Source: Pseudonocardia kunmingensis (GTDB taxonomy: Bacteria > Actinomycetota > Actinomycetes > Mycobacteriales > Pseudonocardiaceae). Taken from it: a stretch of 64,000 nt of DNA. Where the stretch lies: assembly GCF_006716445.1 (NCBI RefSeq), contig NZ_VFPA01000004.1:682001-746000 (forward strand), in the 5' to 3' direction. A program made the translations under genes and the position numbers. The notes beneath the pieces are model-generated. The model was not told the DNA's origin, did no database searches, and worked only from the letters and a program-made list of their open reading frames with translations. Positions 63,144-64,000 of this stretch are shown here, one piece after another (position 1 is the stretch's first letter; each line of letters begins with the position of its first letter).

Positions 63144-63229
63144 GGACCCCGCGCACCCGCCAGAGCCCGTTGACCCTTGCTGCCTTCCGGCCCTGGGGGA
63201 GTTCACAGGATGGACGCCGCGCGGGGTCC
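63144..63229 (-). ncRNA. ffs: Small SRP RNA (4.5S, ffs)
   Basis: The minus strand reads GGACCCCGCGC (63229-63219), then CCCCCAGGGCCGGAAGGCAG, CAAGGGTCA and a closing GCGCGGGGTCC (63154-63144). GGAAGGCAGCAAGGGT is the invariant domain IV, and the two ends pair over 11 bases. It binds Ffh for co-translational targeting. Ends are approximate. Location beside dnaX is conserved in actinobacteria. Confidence 0.93.
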
Positions 63230-63240
63230 GGGGACGAGTG

Positions 63241-63275
63241 TAGACGGGTCGCGAGCGCCGCGAGCGACCCGTCTA
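63241..63275. repeat. Palindrome between ffs and tRNA-Ser
   Basis: The perfect 12-bp arms TAGACGGGTCGC and GCGACCCGTCTA flank 11 bases. It lies upstream of both divergent RNA genes, so it is more likely promoter-associated than a terminator. Confidence 0.55.
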
Positions 63276-63286
63276 TGCTTCACGGC

Positions 63287-63371
63287 GGAGGATTCGCCTA
63301 GTGGCCTATGGCGCACGCTTGGAAAGCGTGTTGGGTTCACGCCCTCGCGGGTTCGAATCCCGCATCCTCCG
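63287..63371 (+). tRNA. tRNA-Ser (anticodon GGA)
   Basis: The acceptor GGAGGAT pairs with ATCCTCC, the anticodon loop is CTTGGAAAG with GGA at 63321-63323, a long variable arm follows, then T-arm GCGGGTTCGAATCCCGC and discriminator G. CCA is not encoded. It reads UCC/UCU serine codons. Confidence 0.95.
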
Positions 63372-63390
63372 CCGCTGTGAGCAGCAGGAA

Positions 63391-63423
63391 CGCCCGGGAG
63401 CCGGTGTCACCGGCACCCGGGCG
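63391..63423 (+). terminator. Terminator of tRNA-Ser
   Basis: The arms CGCCCGGGAGCCGGTG and CACCGGCACCCGGGCG have one mismatch, followed by TTCCCCTT, 19 bases past the tRNA. Confidence 0.75.
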
Positions 63424-63596
63424 TTCCCCTTCGGTCCCGGTTGCGGTCTCGGCACGAAGCGGCGCGACTGGTGCCCGCTCGGGCGGGCCGCTGGTCCGGT
63501 GCGCCGAACGGGGCGATGCAACCCGACGAGCTCGGCCTGCCATCGCACGCCTCGACGACAGCCCGCGGACGTGACGGTGCCGACATACTCCCGACC

Positions 63597-64000
63597 GTGG
63601 ATGATCAGGACCAGGACGCCCCTCTGACCGGGGGGCGGATGACGCCCGGTGTTGTACGCCGCCGTGACACTGTTCGTCGACCACTCGGCCCGTGGTCCCC
63701 TGCCGTCCACGAGCTGCTCCGCCACGTGGAGGCCACCGGGTTCGATGGCGCTCCGCGCGTCATCGCGGTCGAGGAGTCGACCGAGGTCCTGACCTACATC
63801 GATGGCGACGTCCCGGCGGATCCTGGTTGGCAGCCGGGCATGCCGAGTCGACTTCCCGCGTACGTGCTGTCCGACGACGCGATCATCGCGACCGGTGAGC
63901 TCCTGCGCCGGCTCCACGACACCCTTGACGGCTTCAGGCCAACGGAGACCAGCTACCGCTTCCATCCGCATCCGCCCGGCCGAGACGAGATCGTCTCCCA
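63597..64000 (+). CDS. Aminoglycoside phosphotransferase-fold protein, start only
   Basis: GTG 63597 opens a frame that runs off the window after 134 residues. The N-lobe of the APH/choline-kinase fold is recognisable: GVVRRRDTVRRPLGPWSPAVHELLRHVEATGFDGAPRV, then EEVL-like strand TEVLTYIDGDVP, and the helix ELLRRLHD. The catalytic HGD and DFD motifs lie beyond the edge. No ribosome binding site is evident, so a leaderless start is possible. The substrate cannot be predicted. Confidence 0.8.
   Translation, partial: MDDQDQDAPLTGGRMTPGVVRRRDTVRRPLGPWSPAVHELLRHVEATGFDGAPRVIAVEESTEVLTYIDGDVPADPGWQPGMPSRLPAYVLSDDAIIATGELLRRLHDTLDGFRPTETSYRFHPHPPGRDEIVS

Noticed and set aside
63241..63275. Palindrome as terminator of ffs
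   Set aside because: ffs runs on the minus strand and ends near 63144, so this palindrome is upstream of it.

Overview
This is a high-GC actinobacterial chromosome segment, most likely from Pseudonocardia or a close relative in the Pseudonocardiales. Support for this comes from GTG starts, ATGA/GTGA gene overlaps, maleylpyruvate-isomerase and F420/LLM families, and XRE-DUF5753/DUF397 pairs. There are also long intergenic palindromes and a block asd-ask / leuA / recR-ybaB-amidase-dnaX-ffs that matches the Mycobacterium Rv3708c-Rv3721c neighbourhood. All assignments are by reading; no database search was run.

Bases 1-6741 are the right end of an integrated element. It is clearly less GC-rich than the chromosome and carries short, tightly packed plus-strand genes of unknown function. 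Several of these encode Cys-x2-Cys zinc-ribbon-like proteins, and one resembles a phage capsid decoration protein. A small MerR/excisionase-like HTH and two tiny ORFs follow. The element ends at 6697-6741 in the 3' part of a tRNA-Pro gene (anticodon loop to CCA), which is an att site. Three structures in it have no ready explanation: an iteron-like TCCCT array (336-462), a 15-bp dispersed repeat GGTAGCTAACGAAGC, and an AT-rich non-coding block (about 5970-6620) with 23 GATC sites in about 550 bp.

Bases 6.8-30.4 kb are accessory metabolism and regulation. They hold a DHA2 drug exporter, two of the window's three DUF899 thioredoxin-like paralogues, an alpha/beta hydrolase with a LysR regulator, and two tandem giant STAND regulators (XRE-NB-ARC-TPR and cyclase-like-NB-ARC-LuxR). 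After the regulators come a DUF899 / LLM oxidoreductase / FAD monooxygenase operon, a lipoprotein carboxylesterase, VOC and NmrA-like proteins, a mycothiol-dependent enzyme, a double-MerR regulator, an S9 peptidase, Ohr and an ACT-GNAT protein. The two DUF899 promoters share the palindrome TCGGCCGGCCGGCCGA, and the first retains a vestige of an LLM gene start.

Bases 30.4-36.2 kb are a divergent sugar ABC transporter (ATPase on one side; binding protein, two permeases and LacI repressor on the other) with two LacI-type operators in the shared promoter. Bases 36.3-40.7 kb hold a Fur-type regulator/catalase operon, an MFS carrier and a membrane-anchored EEP phosphatase.

Bases 40.7-64 kb are the conserved chromosome core. 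They hold asd and ask, a helicase-associated-domain protein, leuA with a Leu-codon leader peptide and alternative stems, and an inserted oligopeptide ABC operon. Two XRE-DUF5753/DUF397 cassettes follow, then recR, ybaB, an N-acetylmuramoyl-L-alanine amidase and dnaX. The segment ends with a third DUF899 gene, the 4.5S SRP RNA, tRNA-Ser(GGA) and the start of a phosphotransferase gene cut by the window edge.
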